Of a DNA stretch of 64,000 nt, positions 8,991 to 17,323 are shown piece after piece. The position numbers were made by a program, and so were the translations under genes. This DNA is from Hyphomicrobiales bacterium (GTDB lineage Bacteria > Pseudomonadota > Alphaproteobacteria > Rhizobiales > Methyloligellaceae). The stretch spans positions 26,429 through 90,428 of the forward strand of contig JAJFHP010000001.1 in NCBI GenBank assembly GCA_021775555.1. Direction: 5' to 3'. How positions within the stretch are numbered: the stretch's first letter is position 1; every line of letters begins with the position of its first letter. Below the pieces are notes generated by a model, which worked only from the letters and a program-made list of their open reading frames with translations, was not told the DNA's origin and made no database searches.

Positions 8991-9268
8991 ACTTGCACCG
9001 TTTAGGCGAGGAGCCTGACAAAAGCAAATATTCGATTGAACCAAAAATGCTGTTCGTCCATGGGATTGCGTTTCGGCAATGGACCAAAGCAGGTTGGAGC
9101 TGAAAAACGACCGAGGACACCCGTGAATTTAAGTGCTCATCATTGATGCCAGTCATGGGAATGCCTTATTTCGATGTATTCAGACACGGTAGAACTTGTT
9201 TGCGCTTTGCGCAGCGAATGAGCCAAGGGCTGTAAAGACGAGTAATAGAGATGGAAAGGGTTAGACAT

Positions 9269-10006
9269 ATGGCGTCCTTCAAGCCGGAAAATCACCGGAC
9301 TTTATCAATGGCGGTATCCAGAAGCCTGATGATGGCCGCGACGGCTGGCGCACTTTTCCTGACAGGCCCGGTTGCTGCTCAACAGCCAGCGAAACCGAAC
9401 GCAGCGAAAAAGGCCGCGGATGCTGAAGCAATTAAAAACAGCAGTGCGTGGGTCAAGTTGTGTGCCAAACAGAAGGGCGACAAGAAAGGCGACGTTTGCC
9501 TCACTCATCATGAGCGGTTCCACCCGACATCGGGTCAGCCACTTATCTCCGCTGCCATCCGGCAGGTTGAAGGAGATAAGCAGGAAGTGGTCATGGTTAT
9601 GGTGCCCCTCGGGCGGTTGCTCAAATCAGGACTGATCCTGAAAGTGGATGAGGAAAAGCCGTCCAAATTGGAATATTCTTTCTGCACATCCGTTGGGTGC
9701 GTTGCGGAAACCCCGTTGACCCCGGAAATACTCGCGTCATTCAAGAAGGGCAAACAGCTGTCAATTGGCACCATTGATATCAACCAGAAGCGGATTGGCT
9801 TCCGGGTATCTCTGGACGGTTTCTCCAACACGTATACCGGACCGCCGATCGATAGAAAAATATATGCCCAGGCGCGCAAGGAAATGTTCCAGCAAATCCG
9901 TGCTCGCCAGATTGAACAGATCAAGCGGGCAAAATTGGAAGCGGAGAAGAAGAAAGCTGCCGGGGGTGCGGCAGCGCCAGCACCGGCACCAAAAAAGGCT
10001 CCGTAA
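9269..10006 (+). CDS. Invasion-associated locus B (IalB) family periplasmic protein
   Basis: Signal peptide followed by an IalB domain: W-V-K-L-C near the N-terminus, D-V-C-L-T, a central M-V-M-V-P-L-G and Y-x-F-C-T-S-x-G-C, which supplies the paired cysteines typical of the family. The C-terminus is a charged helix (R-A-R-Q-I-E-Q-I-K-R-A-K-L-E-A-E-K-K-K) and an Ala/Pro tail. IalB was named from Bartonella, but the family is widespread in alphaproteobacteria and its general function is unknown. The ATG at 9269 is preferred because GGAAAGGG lies 8 bases upstream; an in-frame ATG at 9251 would add six residues before the signal peptide. A hairpin terminator overlaps the stop codon. Confidence 0.85.
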   Translation: MASFKPENHRTLSMAVSRSLMMAATAGALFLTGPVAAQQPAKPNAAKKAADAEAIKNSSAWVKLCAKQKGDKKGDVCLTHHERFHPTSGQPLISAAIRQVEGDKQEVVMVMVPLGRLLKSGLILKVDEEKPSKLEYSFCTSVGCVAETPLTPEILASFKKGKQLSIGTIDINQKRIGFRVSLDGFSNTYTGPPIDRKIYAQARKEMFQQIRARQIEQIKRAKLEAEKKKAAGGAAAPAPAPKKAP

Positions 10007-10021
10007 CAGGAGCCTGACTTT
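9991..10021. terminator. Bidirectional hairpin terminator between ialB-like gene and hspQ
   Basis: Stem AGGCTCC / GGAGCCT (9996-10002 and 10009-10015) with a 6-base loop. On the minus strand the stem is followed by a run of six T (A6 at 9991-9996 on the plus strand), a good terminator for hspQ. On the plus strand it is followed by the weaker GACTTTT. The hairpin overlaps the stop codon of the ialB-like gene. Confidence 0.7.
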
Positions 10022-10048
10022 TCCAGTCTCTAATCTGCCCTGTTCCGC

Positions 10049-10375
10049 CTAATGCTTTTGCTCTGTGCGAAAATGGTAGATGCCGTTCTCGGGTCCGTCG
10101 AATATTTCGGGAATCTCAGGATGCCGAAGGGGTTCGCCAGAGTCGTCGGGCAGCAGGTTCTGTTCCGAGACATAGGCCACATATTCCGTCTCTTCATTCT
10201 CGGCAAACAGATGGTAATAAGGCTGATCCTTACGCGGGCGGATTTCCTGCGGAATGGACAGCCACCAATCATCTGTATTGCTGAAGGTCGGGTCGACATC
10301 GAAGATTACACCGCGGAACGGATAAACCCGGTGCTTCACGATCTGTCCGATCCGGAATTTTGCCTGTCTAAGCAT
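10049..10375 (-). CDS. hspQ: Heat shock protein HspQ (hemimethylated DNA-binding / YccV-like)
   Basis: A 108-residue single-domain protein that matches HspQ from end to end: A-K-F-x-I-G-Q-I-V-x-H-R-x-Y-P-F-R-G-V-I-F-D-V-D-P near the start, W-W-L-S-I-P, then Q-P-Y-Y-H-L-F-A-E and Y-V-A-Y-V-S-E-Q-N-L. HspQ is a small cytosolic protein that in enterobacteria acts as a specificity-enhancing factor of Lon protease and is involved in turnover of certain proteins. It lies 89 bases downstream of the malyl-CoA lyase gene on the same strand and ends at a strong hairpin terminator, so it may be read from the lyase promoter or its own. Confidence 0.93.
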   Translation of the reverse strand: MLRQAKFRIGQIVKHRVYPFRGVIFDVDPTFSNTDDWWLSIPQEIRPRKDQPYYHLFAENEETEYVAYVSEQNLLPDDSGEPLRHPEIPEIFDGPENGIYHFRTEQKH

Positions 10376-10464
10376 GATGTGAAACGACTCCAGATTTCAC
10401 GTAACGAGCCAATAGCCCTTATCCCGTGCTGATATAATCCGTGTCAACAGTTTCGGGATTGCAT

Positions 10465-11517
10465 CTATAGCCCATACAGTTCAGCGCGACCGGGATCTTT
10501 TTCTGCCACAAGCCGGGCCAGGTCAACAATCACCTTTGCTTGTTTCCAGGTGGCGTCATCCTGCATTTTTCCATCAATCATGACCGCACCCGTTCCATCG
10601 GGCATGGCCTCCAGAATCTTGCGTGCGAACGAGACCTCTCCCGGGTCGGGACTGAAGACCTGCTTGGCAATTTCAATCTGGCTTGGATGGAGTGACCATG
10701 CGCCATGACATCCTTGCAGGAAGGCGTTGCGAAACTGGGCCTCGCATGCGGGCTCATCAGAAAAATCGCCAAACGGACCATAAAAGGCCTTGATGCCGTT
10801 TGCAGCGCAGGCATCGACCATTTTTGCAATGGTGTAGTGCCAAAGGTCCTGCTGGTGAAAGGCGCGGATTTCTCCTCCAGTCTCGTCGGCAAGAACGCCA
10901 TAGGAGGGGTGGCCGCCGCCGACCCGTGTTGTCTTCATGGCGCGTGAGGCAGCGAGATCCGCCGGCCCAAGACTCATGCCATGCATGCGCGGGCTGGCCT
11001 GCGCAATGGATTCGACATTTTTTACGCCTTCCGCCGTTTCGAGAATTGCGTGGATGAGGATTGGCCGGGTGACATTATTTGTTGCTTCGAGTTGCGCCAA
11101 CAGCTGGTCCAGGTAATGGATGTCCCACGCACCCTCGACCATGGGGAGCATGATGACATCAAGCTTGTTGCCAACAGCGCCGACAAGACGGGTGACGTCA
11201 TCCAGCGCCCAGGGGCTGGAGAGCGTGTTGATCCGCGTCCATAATCCGGTTGTACCAAATTCATTCTGCTCAGCCAGGTCGACAAAGCCCTCGCGCGCCG
11301 CCACCTTGGCGTCTGCTGGGATGGCATCTTCCAGATTGCCAAGCAGCACGTCGACCTTGCCTGCAAGCGCACCGGCCTTGGCGCGGATTTTTTCGATATG
11401 TGGCGGGATGAAATGGATCATCCGCTCCAGCGTTACAGGCAGCTCGCGTAGTGGTGCAGGAGCGCCGATGGCAAGGGGGGAAAAAAATTTGCGGGGAAGT
11501 TTTCCTGATGCCGTCAT
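10465..11517 (-). CDS. mcl: L-malyl-CoA / beta-methylmalyl-CoA lyase (HpcH/HpaI, Chloroflexus-like Mcl)
   Basis: A 350-residue CoA ester lyase. Metal- and substrate-binding blocks are present: [13 protein letters not shown], the E-T-A-E-G-V stretch, and [13 protein letters not shown]. The segments F-x-x-P-L-A-I-G-A-P-x-P-x-R-E-L-P-V at the N-terminus and [16 protein letters not shown] at the C-terminus look, from memory, closer to the Chloroflexus Mcl than to the shorter Rhodobacter Mcl1 type. The enzyme cleaves malyl-CoA to acetyl-CoA and glyoxylate, or methylmalyl-CoA to propionyl-CoA and glyoxylate. In alphaproteobacteria it serves glyoxylate regeneration in the ethylmalonyl-CoA pathway. 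No other gene of that pathway is adjacent. Confidence 0.87.
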   Translation of the reverse strand: MTASGKLPRKFFSPLAIGAPAPLRELPVTLERMIHFIPPHIEKIRAKAGALAGKVDVLLGNLEDAIPADAKVAAREGFVDLAEQNEFGTTGLWTRINTLSSPWALDDVTRLVGAVGNKLDVIMLPMVEGAWDIHYLDQLLAQLEATNNVTRPILIHAILETAEGVKNVESIAQASPRMHGMSLGPADLAASRAMKTTRVGGGHPSYGVLADETGGEIRAFHQQDLWHYTIAKMVDACAANGIKAFYGPFGDFSDEPACEAQFRNAFLQGCHGAWSLHPSQIEIAKQVFSPDPGEVSFARKILEAMPDGTGAVMIDGKMQDDATWKQAKVIVDLARLVAEKDPGRAELYGL

Positions 11518-11583
11518 TTTTATTTTTCCGTAAACATTGGTGAAGGGATTTGACTCAAGCGGACAACAAGGTGATTGGAGGTC

Positions 11584-12501
11584 TCAAACGAAGCGTTTGT
11601 TGGACCACATGAACTGTCCAGGCGTTTCCCGTATCCATTCTTCAAACTGCGCTTGTACGTTCGCGGTAATGGCACGTATGTCTTCTTTTTCATCATCGGT
11701 CCGCTGCACCTTGATCTCGAGAAATTTCACGCGGAAGCGGGATTGTTTTCCCTGCCTGACACAGCAGCCGATCCACATGCGCGCATTGAGCCGCCGCACC
11801 AGCATGGCCGGGAAGGGTGAGAATTTTACATCCCTTCCAAAAAAGGGAACGGCCACGCCGTTCATATCATAAAGGTCCGCGGTAAAGCCGAGCGAGGCCG
11901 TGGAATGCCGTCCTCGCTCACGCAGGAATCGTCCCAGCAGGCGCGCTGTCTCGAAGCCGGTATATTTGCCTTTCACTCGGCCCTTGCCGAACAACCCGCC
12001 CGGGTACAGGAGCCTGCGTTTCTGCTGCACATATTCATCTATATACGGGTTCTTGATGATCCGGAAAACGGCGGCCATTTTTGAACCGGCCACGGCCAGG
12101 GGCCAGCCCGAAATTTCCCAGTTGCCCATGTGCATGGTCGAGGCAATGGTTGCGCCCATTTTGTTATGATAGCGCATTACCATCGGGAGGTTTTCAATTT
12201 CGATGCGCTCATCCGCCTCGGCCAGGATTCGGTCGATCATCATGAATTCAATAATCACCCGGCCGATATTGTCCCACATTTCCATGGCAATCTCTTCGTG
12301 TTCCTGAGGTGTTTTTTCAGGATAGGCCACTTCCAGGTTCGCCAGGGCGTTACGATGGCGCCGGCCTCCACGAGAAATTTTCTGGGTTATACGGGCCGAG
12401 AAATTACATGCCGGTTCGAGCGGGAACAGCCGCACGATGCCGATGATAATGCGCAGCAGCGCATATTCGAGCCGGTGCCTGATGTCGAGAAGCCAATACA
12501 T
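11584..12501 (-). CDS. Lipid A biosynthesis acyltransferase, LpxL/HtrB family
   Basis: A 305-residue LPLAT-family inner-membrane enzyme. The catalytic H-x4-E motif is H-M-G-N-W-E (H124 and E129), preceded by the conserved R-x-x-x-N-L-x-x-A-Y-P block near residue 50-61. It transfers a secondary acyl chain to the lipid A precursor from acyl-ACP. The N-terminal hydrophobic segment (about 14-28) anchors it in the membrane. It follows the UbiH-like gene after 123 bases on the same strand. Which secondary acylation (LpxL or LpxM type) it carries out cannot be decided by eye. Confidence 0.88.
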   Translation of the reverse strand: MYWLLDIRHRLEYALLRIIIGIVRLFPLEPACNFSARITQKISRGGRRHRNALANLEVAYPEKTPQEHEEIAMEMWDNIGRVIIEFMMIDRILAEADERIEIENLPMVMRYHNKMGATIASTMHMGNWEISGWPLAVAGSKMAAVFRIIKNPYIDEYVQQKRRLLYPGGLFGKGRVKGKYTGFETARLLGRFLRERGRHSTASLGFTADLYDMNGVAVPFFGRDVKFSPFPAMLVRRLNARMWIGCCVRQGKQSRFRVKFLEIKVQRTDDEKEDIRAITANVQAQFEEWIRETPGQFMWSNKRFV

Positions 12502-12624
12502 GCGGTTTCGATTCTGATGTTGTCCAGGTGGGCGCAGATCGCGGAAGGAACAATGATGCGCGCAGGCTCTGTTGCCAGCATGGCGCCATATCCGTCAAGT
12601 GGCAGAGGGACGCATTAAAATGAT

Positions 12625-13860
12625 TTAGCTGGTCGCATTGGGTATTGCTGGCGCCTGCATTAATTCTGGCAAACCTGATTTCGGGGCAAGGCCTTCGCGC
12701 ATGAACAGCCGGCGCAATGGTCCAACGCCATTGAGAAGATGCAATCCCATTCCGCGCGCTGCCTGAATTGGCACAAACTCGGAGATCAGCGATCGGTTGA
12801 GCAGATCGACAGCCAGCATGCGCGAGGTGACATCCTTTCGGCGTGCCCTGTTATAGGTGCGTAAAGTTTCCTTGCTTCCGGGATCCCCGCCTTTACCAAG
12901 AGCGACACTTGCGCATTCGGCAAGGACTGCTGCATCGCGAAAACCCAAATTCAGTCCCTGGGCACCAATCGGGGGAATGACGTGGGCTGCATCGCCAACG
13001 AGCGCAATGCGGTGGGCTGCATATTTATCAACCTTCATGCCCGAGAGTGGAAAAGCCGCGCGGGGGCCGACATTTGATATGGATCCCAAACAGCCCTGGA
13101 GCCGCATTTCAATCTCCTGGGCCATGGCCGTGTCGCTCAAGGCAAGGAGCCGCGTGGCTTCATCGGGTGCCTCGACCCATACGAGGCTGGAATTTCGATC
13201 TGGTAGCGGCACGGTGGTGAACGGGCCGAAGGGTCGGTGAAATTCGTTCGAAGCATTCCCGTGTGGTTCGGAATGTTCAAAATTGAACGCCAGCGCCATT
13301 TGCTCGTAACTCCAGCCGGAGGTCTTTATCCCCGCAGCCTTCCGGCATAACGAATTGCGCCCGTCAGCTCCGGCAACCAGGCGTGCCGAAAAGTCACGAC
13401 CTTCCTTCAGGGTCACATGGACGCACTCGGTTCCAGGAATGATTTGGGTTGCCGCAGCGGTGTCAATGAAATCCAGTTCATTCATCGTACCGGCGCGTGC
13501 GCGCAAGGCGGCGACAAGCGCAGTGTTGGGGATGTTGTAGCCAAACGGTTCGTCACCGATCTCGGCTGAGTCAAATGCCACTTCCGGGGCTCGAAGCAGA
13601 CGGCCCGTATCGTCGATGATGCGGATGACATTCAACGGCGCGGCATGCTGTCGGCACAGATCCCAGGCCCCGATATTTTTCAGGAGTTGAACTGATCCTC
13701 GAAGCAGGGCGGTTGTTCTGGTGTCGGGCTGTGCTGGATCCGAATTAAACGGCGGGCCGGCAATTACTGTCCGACAGCCGGTGGAAGCAAGTGCGACAGC
13801 CATGGTGAATCCGGCCGGACCGGCGCCGATGACTGCGGCATCATATAGGCGTGTATTCAT
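12625..13860 (-). CDS. UbiH/UbiF/VisC-family FAD-dependent monooxygenase
   Basis: A 411-residue flavin hydroxylase. The Rossmann dinucleotide motif G-A-G-P-A-G lies at about 12-17, the D-G motif appears in A-G-A-D-G-R-N-S, and the FAD-ribityl motif reads G-D-A-A-H-V-I-P-P-I-G-A-Q-G-L-N-L-G. This is the signature of ubiquinone-ring hydroxylases (UbiH, UbiF, UbiI, UbiL); which ring position it acts on is not readable from the sequence. Its ATG overlaps the stop codon of the upstream TPR/2OG-oxygenase gene (ATGA, 13857-13860), so the two are translationally coupled, an unusual partnership for a ubiquinone enzyme. Confidence 0.88.
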   Translation of the reverse strand: MNTRLYDAAVIGAGPAGFTMAVALASTGCRTVIAGPPFNSDPAQPDTRTTALLRGSVQLLKNIGAWDLCRQHAAPLNVIRIIDDTGRLLRAPEVAFDSAEIGDEPFGYNIPNTALVAALRARAGTMNELDFIDTAAATQIIPGTECVHVTLKEGRDFSARLVAGADGRNSLCRKAAGIKTSGWSYEQMALAFNFEHSEPHGNASNEFHRPFGPFTTVPLPDRNSSLVWVEAPDEATRLLALSDTAMAQEIEMRLQGCLGSISNVGPRAAFPLSGMKVDKYAAHRIALVGDAAHVIPPIGAQGLNLGFRDAAVLAECASVALGKGGDPGSKETLRTYNRARRKDVTSRMLAVDLLNRSLISEFVPIQAARGMGLHLLNGVGPLRRLFMREGLAPKSGLPELMQAPAIPNATS

Positions 13861-15089
13861 GGGAGAGGCAGAATGTCAAAAGCTATCGAAAAACGCTGGT
13901 CGCTCGACTCGAATGGCAGGGTGCGGTGGTAGAAATAGGAGGGGAACAGCACGACCATGCCTTCTTGCGGCTGATATGTGCGCACCACGTCTACGGCTTT
14001 GGCCTTCGGATACTTTACCGCGCGGCCGAATTCAATCCATCCAGGCTGCGTATCCGAGTTTAACGTGATGACGTCAGGGATTCTGGGGTAATAAACACCG
14101 CTCAGCCAGCCATGGGGGTGAATATGAGATCCTTGGTGCCCCTGGGCATCAAGCACAGTGGCCCAGATGAAAAAGTCCCAATTTTTCGGTCTCTGCGCAA
14201 GAAATGGATGTGATGGATCTACCGGGTGCGTTTCCTGGTACTCCCGAACTGCTCCGTCTATCTTTTCTAGAAGTGGCGCGATGGGGCCCCGATCCTCATC
14301 ATACATAAAATTTGCCGTCTGGTATCCTTTTGTGGTTGAGACTCCGTCGGGCTCGTAGGCGAGGCTGGGATGGGCCAAGCTATGGGCGCATAATGCATCA
14401 TTAAAACTCTTCAGGTCCGCATAACCATCAGGAGCTGATAATTCCTGCACCTCAATCAGCCGGTCAAAATCGACGAGTTCAACAACCTCGTTGCTCTTTC
14501 CGAGCTCCGAGCAGGCAACTGATTTTATGCCTAGTAGCAATGTGTTTCCTGGATAGTGTGGTAGCGCCCGGTCAACGGCTTCCAGGCCCCGTTCCCATTC
14601 CCCTTCAAACATACACACCCGGGCAAGACCTCGCCAGGCGTGTGGATTGTCCGGATCAAGCGTTACAGCCCTCTCGTAAGCAGACAATGCATCACTGTAA
14701 TTCTTCAACTGGTGACAGGCATCGGCAAATTTCACATGTCCTAACGATAGTTCCGGGTTGATCGTGCGATATTTGTCATAGGCATTGGCGGCAGCATTAA
14801 TATTGCCGCTTTTTTCCTGCATCTCCGCAAGAAGGCCCCAGCTGTCTGCATTTCCAGGATTTAACTTGATCGCCTTCTCGAGTATTCTCTCAGCTGCTCT
14901 CGTGTCACCGAGCTCGGCTAGGGAGAGCGCGTAATGATTGAGAATCACGGGTTGGTCAGGTGACTGTTTAAGCACTCGTTTAAAGCGCTTGACTGCGCCC
15001 TTATGGTTGTTCTGATTTTGTAGCGTGACTGCTTCTTCAAACATTGATTGAGGAGAAGCCAGCTTCGATGTTCTGATAGATTTGGCCAC
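13857..15089 (-). CDS. TPR protein with C-terminal putative 2OG-Fe(II) oxygenase domain (copy 1)
   Basis: A 410-residue protein. Residues about 17-210 form tandem TPR helices (for example S-W-G-L-L-A-E-M and A-W-R-G-L-A-R-V with N-P or D-P repeat ends). Residues about 255-410 resemble the putative 2OG-Fe(II) oxygenase family PF13759: H-I-H-P-H-G-W-L-S-G-V-Y-Y (H322, H324, H326), then L-F-P-S-Y-F-Y-H-R-T (H388) and R-F-S-I-A-F-D. No classic HxD is visible, so the metal ligands need structural checking. The start is GTG with AGAGGG a few bases upstream. It is a tandem paralogue of the gene at 15307-16542 and overlaps the UbiH-like gene by four bases. There is no signal peptide, so the target is likely cytoplasmic. 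Confidence 0.8.
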   Translation of the reverse strand: MAKSIRTSKLASPQSMFEEAVTLQNQNNHKGAVKRFKRVLKQSPDQPVILNHYALSLAELGDTRAAERILEKAIKLNPGNADSWGLLAEMQEKSGNINAAANAYDKYRTINPELSLGHVKFADACHQLKNYSDALSAYERAVTLDPDNPHAWRGLARVCMFEGEWERGLEAVDRALPHYPGNTLLLGIKSVACSELGKSNEVVELVDFDRLIEVQELSAPDGYADLKSFNDALCAHSLAHPSLAYEPDGVSTTKGYQTANFMYDEDRGPIAPLLEKIDGAVREYQETHPVDPSHPFLAQRPKNWDFFIWATVLDAQGHQGSHIHPHGWLSGVYYPRIPDVITLNSDTQPGWIEFGRAVKYPKAKAVDVVRTYQPQEGMVVLFPSYFYHRTLPFESSDQRFSIAFDILPLP

Positions 15090-15124
15090 GTATCCCTCTA
15101 CTCAGGCAGTGCTGTCGTTTTTTA

Positions 15125-15187
15125 CCACGCGGGCTGGCGCGGTTTCAGGTGCGATCTTGCCATTTTGGTTCAAGCCCAGCAATAGCG
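15125..15187 (-). promoter_or_regulatory. Conserved upstream element of TPR/2OG copy 1 (repeat A)
   Basis: A stretch of about 62 bases that closely matches 16576-16638 upstream of copy 2. The outer block CCACGCGGGC-x-GGCGCGG and the 17-base core TTGCCATTTTGGTTCAA are identical in both; the region between has diverged. It begins 36 bases upstream of the start codon here and 34 in the paralogue, so position is preserved. It is probably the promoter or operator, though a clean -35/-10 pair is not visible. Confidence 0.55.
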
Positions 15188-15306
15188 GCTTGCGATCTTC
15201 TGTGGTCGCACTGGTGGGTTTTTGATCTCATTTTGACGCCCATGGCCGACAATATTTTTTCAGACGCGGTCTTAACACGCGGTCATGTATGTGTCTGGCC
15301 GTGCGC

Positions 15307-16542
15307 TCACGCCAGAGGCACGATATCGAATGCAATCGAAATGCGTTTGTCCTCCGATTCGAAAGGTTTGGTGCGGTGATAGAAATAGGAGGGGAACAGC
15401 ACGACCATACCCTCATTGGGCTGGTAGGATCGCGTTTGAGGCTTTGTTTTTGATTTTGGGTGGTCTTGCGGCCGGCCGAATTCGATCCAGCCGTCCTGTT
15501 TTTTTGAATCTGCCGAAATGACATCGGGTATCTTGGCGTAATAACAGCCGCTCAACCAGCCCGAGCGGTGGATGTGGGGCGCCTGATGTCCTTGAGCGCC
15601 CAGTATTGTGGCCCAGATATCATAATTCCAGCGCTCCGGACGCTGGGCAAGAAAGGGGTGCGAAGGGTCGGTGGGATGTGAGGCCTGGTAATCCCGCACA
15701 GATTTTCCGATCATCTCCAGCAAAAGCGCGACAGGCCCCTGATCCTCGTCCAGCGACAGATTGCCGGTCTGGTGGCCATTCATGGTTGTGTTTTCGCTGG
15801 GCTCAAACACGAGGCTCTTATGGGACAAGCAATGCTCGCAAAGCGTCGCATTAAAACTCTCCAGATCCGTATATCCTTCAGGGGCTTCAAACTCCTGTTT
15901 TTCGATAAGTCTGTCGAAATCCACCAGACCGGAGACTTCCTCGCTCCGGCCAAGCTCCGCCAAGGCCGTGGACCTGATCGCCAGTGCCCCGGTATTGCCG
16001 GGTGACAGATCCAAGGTGCGCTGCGTTGCATCCATGGTTTTATCCCACTCACCAAGATACAGGCTGGCGCGGGAGAGGTTGCCCCACGCGCTGGCATTAT
16101 CTGGCGTTATGGACAGAACTTTCTCATAGGCCTGCACAGCATCGCCATATCGCTCCAGCAACTGGCATGCATTGGCAAAATTAAAATGACCGGTCGGTTG
16201 ATCGGGCTGAAGCGTGCGAAACCGGTGATAGGCTGCAAGCGCGCCGTTGTGATCTCCGCTTTTCTGGAGAATCAATCCCAGATTGATCCAGCCATCGGAA
16301 AAGTCCGGATGGACGTCGACCGCTTTTTTCAGCAGTTTCACCGCGCTCTTCAAATCGCCCGTTTCAGCCGAGGCAAGCGCGCACATGTTGAGAATCTGGG
16401 GATGGTCAGGCGCGTCCTTCAGGAGCTTTTTGTACCTTTTAATCGCGCTTTTCGGTTTTCCCTGCTTTTGCAGCGCGATCGCTTCTTCAAAAAGAGCCTG
16501 AGGTGAGGCCGGTTGTGAGCCTGAGCCGTATTTTGCCGCCAT
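15307..16542 (-). CDS. TPR protein with C-terminal putative 2OG-Fe(II) oxygenase domain (copy 2)
   Basis: A 411-residue paralogue of the adjacent downstream gene, alignable over its whole length without large gaps: both share P-Q-x-L-F-E-E-A, V-D-F-D-R-L-I-E, D-P-S-H-P-F-L-A-Q-R-P, I-W-A-T, H-I-H-x-x-G-W-L-S-G, and F-P-S-Y-F-Y-H-R-T. The TPR half covers about 17-210 and the oxygenase half about 255-411. TPRs bind peptides or partner proteins, so the oxygenase half may hydroxylate a bound protein; this is inference. The ATG at 16542 is preceded immediately by AAGAGG. The gene is separated from copy 1 by 217 bases that contain copy 1's own upstream element, so each copy probably has its own promoter. 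Confidence 0.8.
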   Translation of the reverse strand: MAAKYGSGSQPASPQALFEEAIALQKQGKPKSAIKRYKKLLKDAPDHPQILNMCALASAETGDLKSAVKLLKKAVDVHPDFSDGWINLGLILQKSGDHNGALAAYHRFRTLQPDQPTGHFNFANACQLLERYGDAVQAYEKVLSITPDNASAWGNLSRASLYLGEWDKTMDATQRTLDLSPGNTGALAIRSTALAELGRSEEVSGLVDFDRLIEKQEFEAPEGYTDLESFNATLCEHCLSHKSLVFEPSENTTMNGHQTGNLSLDEDQGPVALLLEMIGKSVRDYQASHPTDPSHPFLAQRPERWNYDIWATILGAQGHQAPHIHRSGWLSGCYYAKIPDVISADSKKQDGWIEFGRPQDHPKSKTKPQTRSYQPNEGMVVLFPSYFYHRTKPFESEDKRISIAFDIVPLA

Positions 16543-16575
16543 ACCTCTTGAACTCCAGCGTAGCTGTCATGTTTG

Positions 16576-16638
16576 CCACGCGGGCAGGCGCGGATACACT
16601 TATGATATTGCCATTTTGGTTCAATACCGGCAATGGCC
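16576..16638 (-). promoter_or_regulatory. Conserved upstream element of TPR/2OG copy 2 (repeat B)
   Basis: Partner of the element at 15125-15187. It shares CCACGCGGGC-x-GGCGCGG and the exact 17-base core TTGCCATTTTGGTTCAA. It begins 34 bases upstream of the copy 2 start codon, nearly the same distance as in copy 1. Conservation after duplication, when the surrounding noncoding bases have changed, suggests a functional binding or promoter site. Confidence 0.55.
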
Positions 16639-16876
16639 ACGCCCTTTTTGCGGCGACTCATCACAAAAGAGTGGCAGAGTTGACGCGAAAAATGAGGATT
16701 TCCGGGGTGTTCGTTCAATAAGATTGGGTGACTAGGTGCTGATTCTATGATTCTATGTTCAATGTTGACGGAACTGGAAAAACAGCCTGATCAACAGGGA
16801 GTCAATTTGTATGCACGCGGATTTATTGGACGTTTTTGGGTGCTGTCAGGCGTCAAATCCAACTAGCTTCAAATGA

Positions 16877-17090
16877 TTCATGTGATATTAAATAAAAATA
16901 AGAATAAAATATAAGATTAGAATAATCAAATTTTATATCTTATAACAATAAAAGAGAATATTATGTATTAAAAAAGAAATATTATTATATTATGTATATA
17001 TAGATTTTATTACGTATATTAGTACATAAAAAAAATATATATTCGTGTTATTTATATAAATACTCTTATCTATATTTAATGATATTAGCC
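16877..17090. other. AT-rich island (possible nucleoid-protein or UP-element region)
   Basis: About 210 bases made of A/T runs and TATATA-like steps, clearly far above the A+T content of the surrounding genes, which look mid-50s percent G+C by eye. Such tracts are often bent and bind nucleoid proteins such as IHF, MucR/Ros or HU. It ends about 290 bases before the porin start codon. Confidence 0.6.
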
Positions 17091-17293
17091 GAATTGATTG
17101 GAGGTTTGGTGTTTTCAGTGGGCAAGACCCCTGTGCTGGCCGGTTTTTCCAACCGTGAGATAGGGGAAGTGGCCTAAATGCAACACGATTCAAGAGAATG
17201 AAATCAGGATGGTGCATTTCGGTTTACGTTTCCGGGGCCATTCGATAGGCATATTACCAAGTCAGCACAAGCCAACTCAGTTGGAGGCTTGGT

Positions 17294-17323
17294 TTGGCGT
17301 TCAGAGCAGCAAGGTCATTAAGA
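17294..17323 (+). promoter_or_regulatory. Putative sigma-70-type promoter of the porin gene
   Basis: A -35-like TTGGCG (17294-17299) and a -10-like TTAAGA (17318-17323) are separated by 18 bases, about 50 bases upstream of the porin ATG. The match is moderate; assigned by eye from the consensus and position. Confidence 0.35.

Noticed and set aside
16990..17217. 75-codon minus-strand frame through the AT-rich island
   Set aside because: Composition follows the AT tract (Ile/Tyr/Asn runs), it has no ribosome-binding site and no family resemblance.
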